A stretch of 47,600 nt of DNA from Halomonas sp. (lineage in GTDB: Bacteria > Pseudomonadota > Gammaproteobacteria > Pseudomonadales > Halomonadaceae): NCBI RefSeq assembly GCF_030457605.1, contig NZ_JAKDUR010000014.1:1-47600 (forward strand), read 5' to 3'. Each line of letters begins with the position of its first letter. The first letter of the stretch is position 1. The position numbers and the translations under genes are program-made. The notes beneath the pieces were generated by a model. That model was not told the DNA's origin. It ran no database searches and saw only the letters and a program-made list of their open reading frames with translations. Below are positions 46,441 to 47,600 of this stretch, in pieces.

Positions 46441-46579
46441 TCATCCTCCGAGCTGAAATCAGTAAAACACGCAGCGCCAAACGCCCGTGACAAAGGCCGA
46501 TATTGTAGGCAAAAGCCCGCCCTGGAGCTATGGTTGCGCACCGATACGTCCTTATTCATTTATCCTCAGGCGAGCCACC

Positions 46580-47176
46580 ATGACCCGCACTCTTGATACT
46601 GCATCGTTTACCCAAGCCTTTGACGCCATCGACGCCCTGCACCGCGACGACCCGCAAACCGTCACGATTGCCGGCACTGACGAGCCCAAAGAGCTGGTCT
46701 ACGCCCGGCGAATGAGCGCCTGGCTTGAGCACATTCACCCGGCTCCTGCCGAGCTGCTACGCCTGGCCGTTCGCGCCCAGCACCTGCAGCGCTGGCTTGT
46801 GCCCCGCACCGACTACCCCGAAGGCCGTGTGGGCTATTTGACCTGGCGGCGCGACCAGAGCCGCCAGGCCGGCGACACCACTGCGGCTCTCATGCGACAG
46901 GCCGGCTATAGCACAGACGACGCAGAACGCACATCTCACATCATCCGCAAGCAGGGGCTTGGGCGTGACGACGACGTACAGGCACTGGAAGACTGCGCCT
47001 GCCTGGTCTTTCTGGAAAACTACTTTGCCGATTTTTCGCGCACGGTAGAGCGCGATCACCTGATCCGTATTGTGCAGCAAACCTGGCGAAAAATGTCGCC
47101 CCGCGCCCATGAGCTGGCCCTTGCCCTGCCCATGTCGGACACATCAACGGCGCTGGTCAAGGAAGCCCTGAGCTAA
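46580..47176 (+). CDS. DUF4202 protein
   Basis: 198-residue cytoplasmic protein that I place in DUF4202, function unknown. Conserved-looking blocks are ELVYARRMSAWLEHIHP, LAVRAQHLQRWLVPR, YPEGRVGYLTWRRDQSR and DCACLVFLENYFADFS. The helical make-up with spaced histidines (EHIHP, RAQHLQRW) is reminiscent of HD-like metal hydrolases, but no HD motif is seen. Start ATG 46580 has AGGCGAG upstream; the longer frame from 46487 is unlikely. Divergent from serS. Confidence 0.75.
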   Translation: MTRTLDTASFTQAFDAIDALHRDDPQTVTIAGTDEPKELVYARRMSAWLEHIHPAPAELLRLAVRAQHLQRWLVPRTDYPEGRVGYLTWRRDQSRQAGDTTAALMRQAGYSTDDAERTSHIIRKQGLGRDDDVQALEDCACLVFLENYFADFSRTVERDHLIRIVQQTWRKMSPRAHELALALPMSDTSTALVKEALS

Positions 47177-47311
47177 CTCGCCAGCTGAGTCGCTGCAACA
47201 GCCATAATGCAGCCCGAAGGTGGCTGCGTTAAAATGCGCTGCCAGCTTTTTCTCTGGTTTTATTCTCCAGTTTTTTCACTCGGCTTTCCGGCGGCGACGG
47301 CGTTGATCAAC

Positions 47312-47600
47312 ATGATTGCATCACTCACTCGGCATACCATCTCCCTTGAGCGTTTGAGCGGCGACTACGTGCGCTTTCTCGAGGCACTCAAGGCCAGCGG
47401 TTTTGAAGGCGAGATATCTCCGGATTACGCCAGCCGCACCGTCGCGGCCACGGATAATTCGATCTATCAGCGCCTGCCTCAGGCCGTGCTTTACCCCCGC
47501 CACGCCGAGGACCTTGAGCGTATCGCCAAGCTCGCCGGTGAAGTGCCCAACCGCGACATCGTGCTGGCCGCACGCGGCGGCGGCACCGGCACCAACGGCC
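47312..47600 (+). CDS. ydiJ: YdiJ-like FAD-binding oxidase (partial, 5' end)
   Basis: The frame from ATG 47312 is open to the window end (96 codons). It reads LERLSGDYVRFLEALKASGF, TDNSIYQRLPQAVLYPRHAED and AARGGGTGTNG, closely resembling the N-terminus of E. coli YdiJ, a large FAD and iron-sulfur D-2-hydroxyacid dehydrogenase. A TTG three codons earlier (47303) could also start it. The gene continues beyond the window. Confidence 0.88.
   Translation, partial: MIASLTRHTISLERLSGDYVRFLEALKASGFEGEISPDYASRTVAATDNSIYQRLPQAVLYPRHAEDLERIAKLAGEVPNRDIVLAARGGGTGTNG

Overview
The window is a compact stretch of chromosomal core genome from a gammaproteobacterium, most likely a member of the Halomonadaceae (Halomonas or Chromohalobacter relatives). 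I base this on family-level protein resemblance, a GC-rich coding sequence (about 60% by eye), acidic tails on some exported proteins (for example the MlaA C-terminus), and gene neighbourhoods shared with Pseudomonas. These include tal/STAS/PP2C/mlaA, gacA-uvrC-pgsA-tRNA(Gly-Cys-Leu), nadB/cptA/sdhE and ihfB-lapA-lapB. I saw no insertion sequence, prophage, CRISPR array, defence island or rRNA operon. The genus is inference; no database was searched.

Layout. 1-4.5 kb: transaldolase, convergent with a likely mlaA / PP2C phosphatase / STAS antagonist operon, and a KAS III-type condensing enzyme. 4.5-12.2 kb (minus strand): the HrpA helicase, a small tautomerase, the acyl-CoA ligase FadD with a PsrA-like operator upstream, and a YafJ-type amidotransferase paired with a small membrane protein. 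12.3-14.4 kb: an S9 oligopeptidase. 14.4-19.2 kb (minus): a tight run dnaX-ybaB-recR-rnd-ycgL-ycgN. 19.3-20.8 kb: grxD divergent from argF. 20.9-24.7 kb: an isolated tRNA-Ala, then gacA-like regulator, uvrC, pgsA and three tRNAs. 24.9-30.1 kb: nadB, cptA/sdhE, ihfB, lapA, lapB and pyrF. 30.3-38.8 kb: a comEA-like gene, then a complete 2-methylcitrate cycle operon (GntR regulator-prpB-prpC-acnD-prpF-prpD). 39-42.7 kb: pabB, a compact cysH, cysB and trxA. 42.8-47.6 kb: an AI-2E family permease, a SIMPL-domain protein, serS, a DUF4202 protein and the start of a YdiJ-like FAD oxidase cut by the window end.

How the genes fit together. Three functional groupings stand out. Lipid metabolism is represented by KAS III, FadD with its PsrA-like site, MlaA, PgsA, and LapA/LapB. 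Propionate is handled by the prp operon, with palindromic candidate operators in front of its own GntR regulator. Sulfur assimilation and thiol chemistry are covered by cysH, cysB and trxA, where thioredoxin is the expected electron donor of the PAPS reductase. The rest is information processing (dnaX, recR, uvrC, hrpA, rnd, serS, tRNAs) and housekeeping.

I did not find a clearly new multi-gene system. The items most worth follow-up are the PP2C phosphatase that lacks the receiver domain expected for this neighbourhood, the compact CysH with an altered nucleotide-binding loop, and the two regulatory-site predictions (PsrA-like at fadD, GntR-like at prp).
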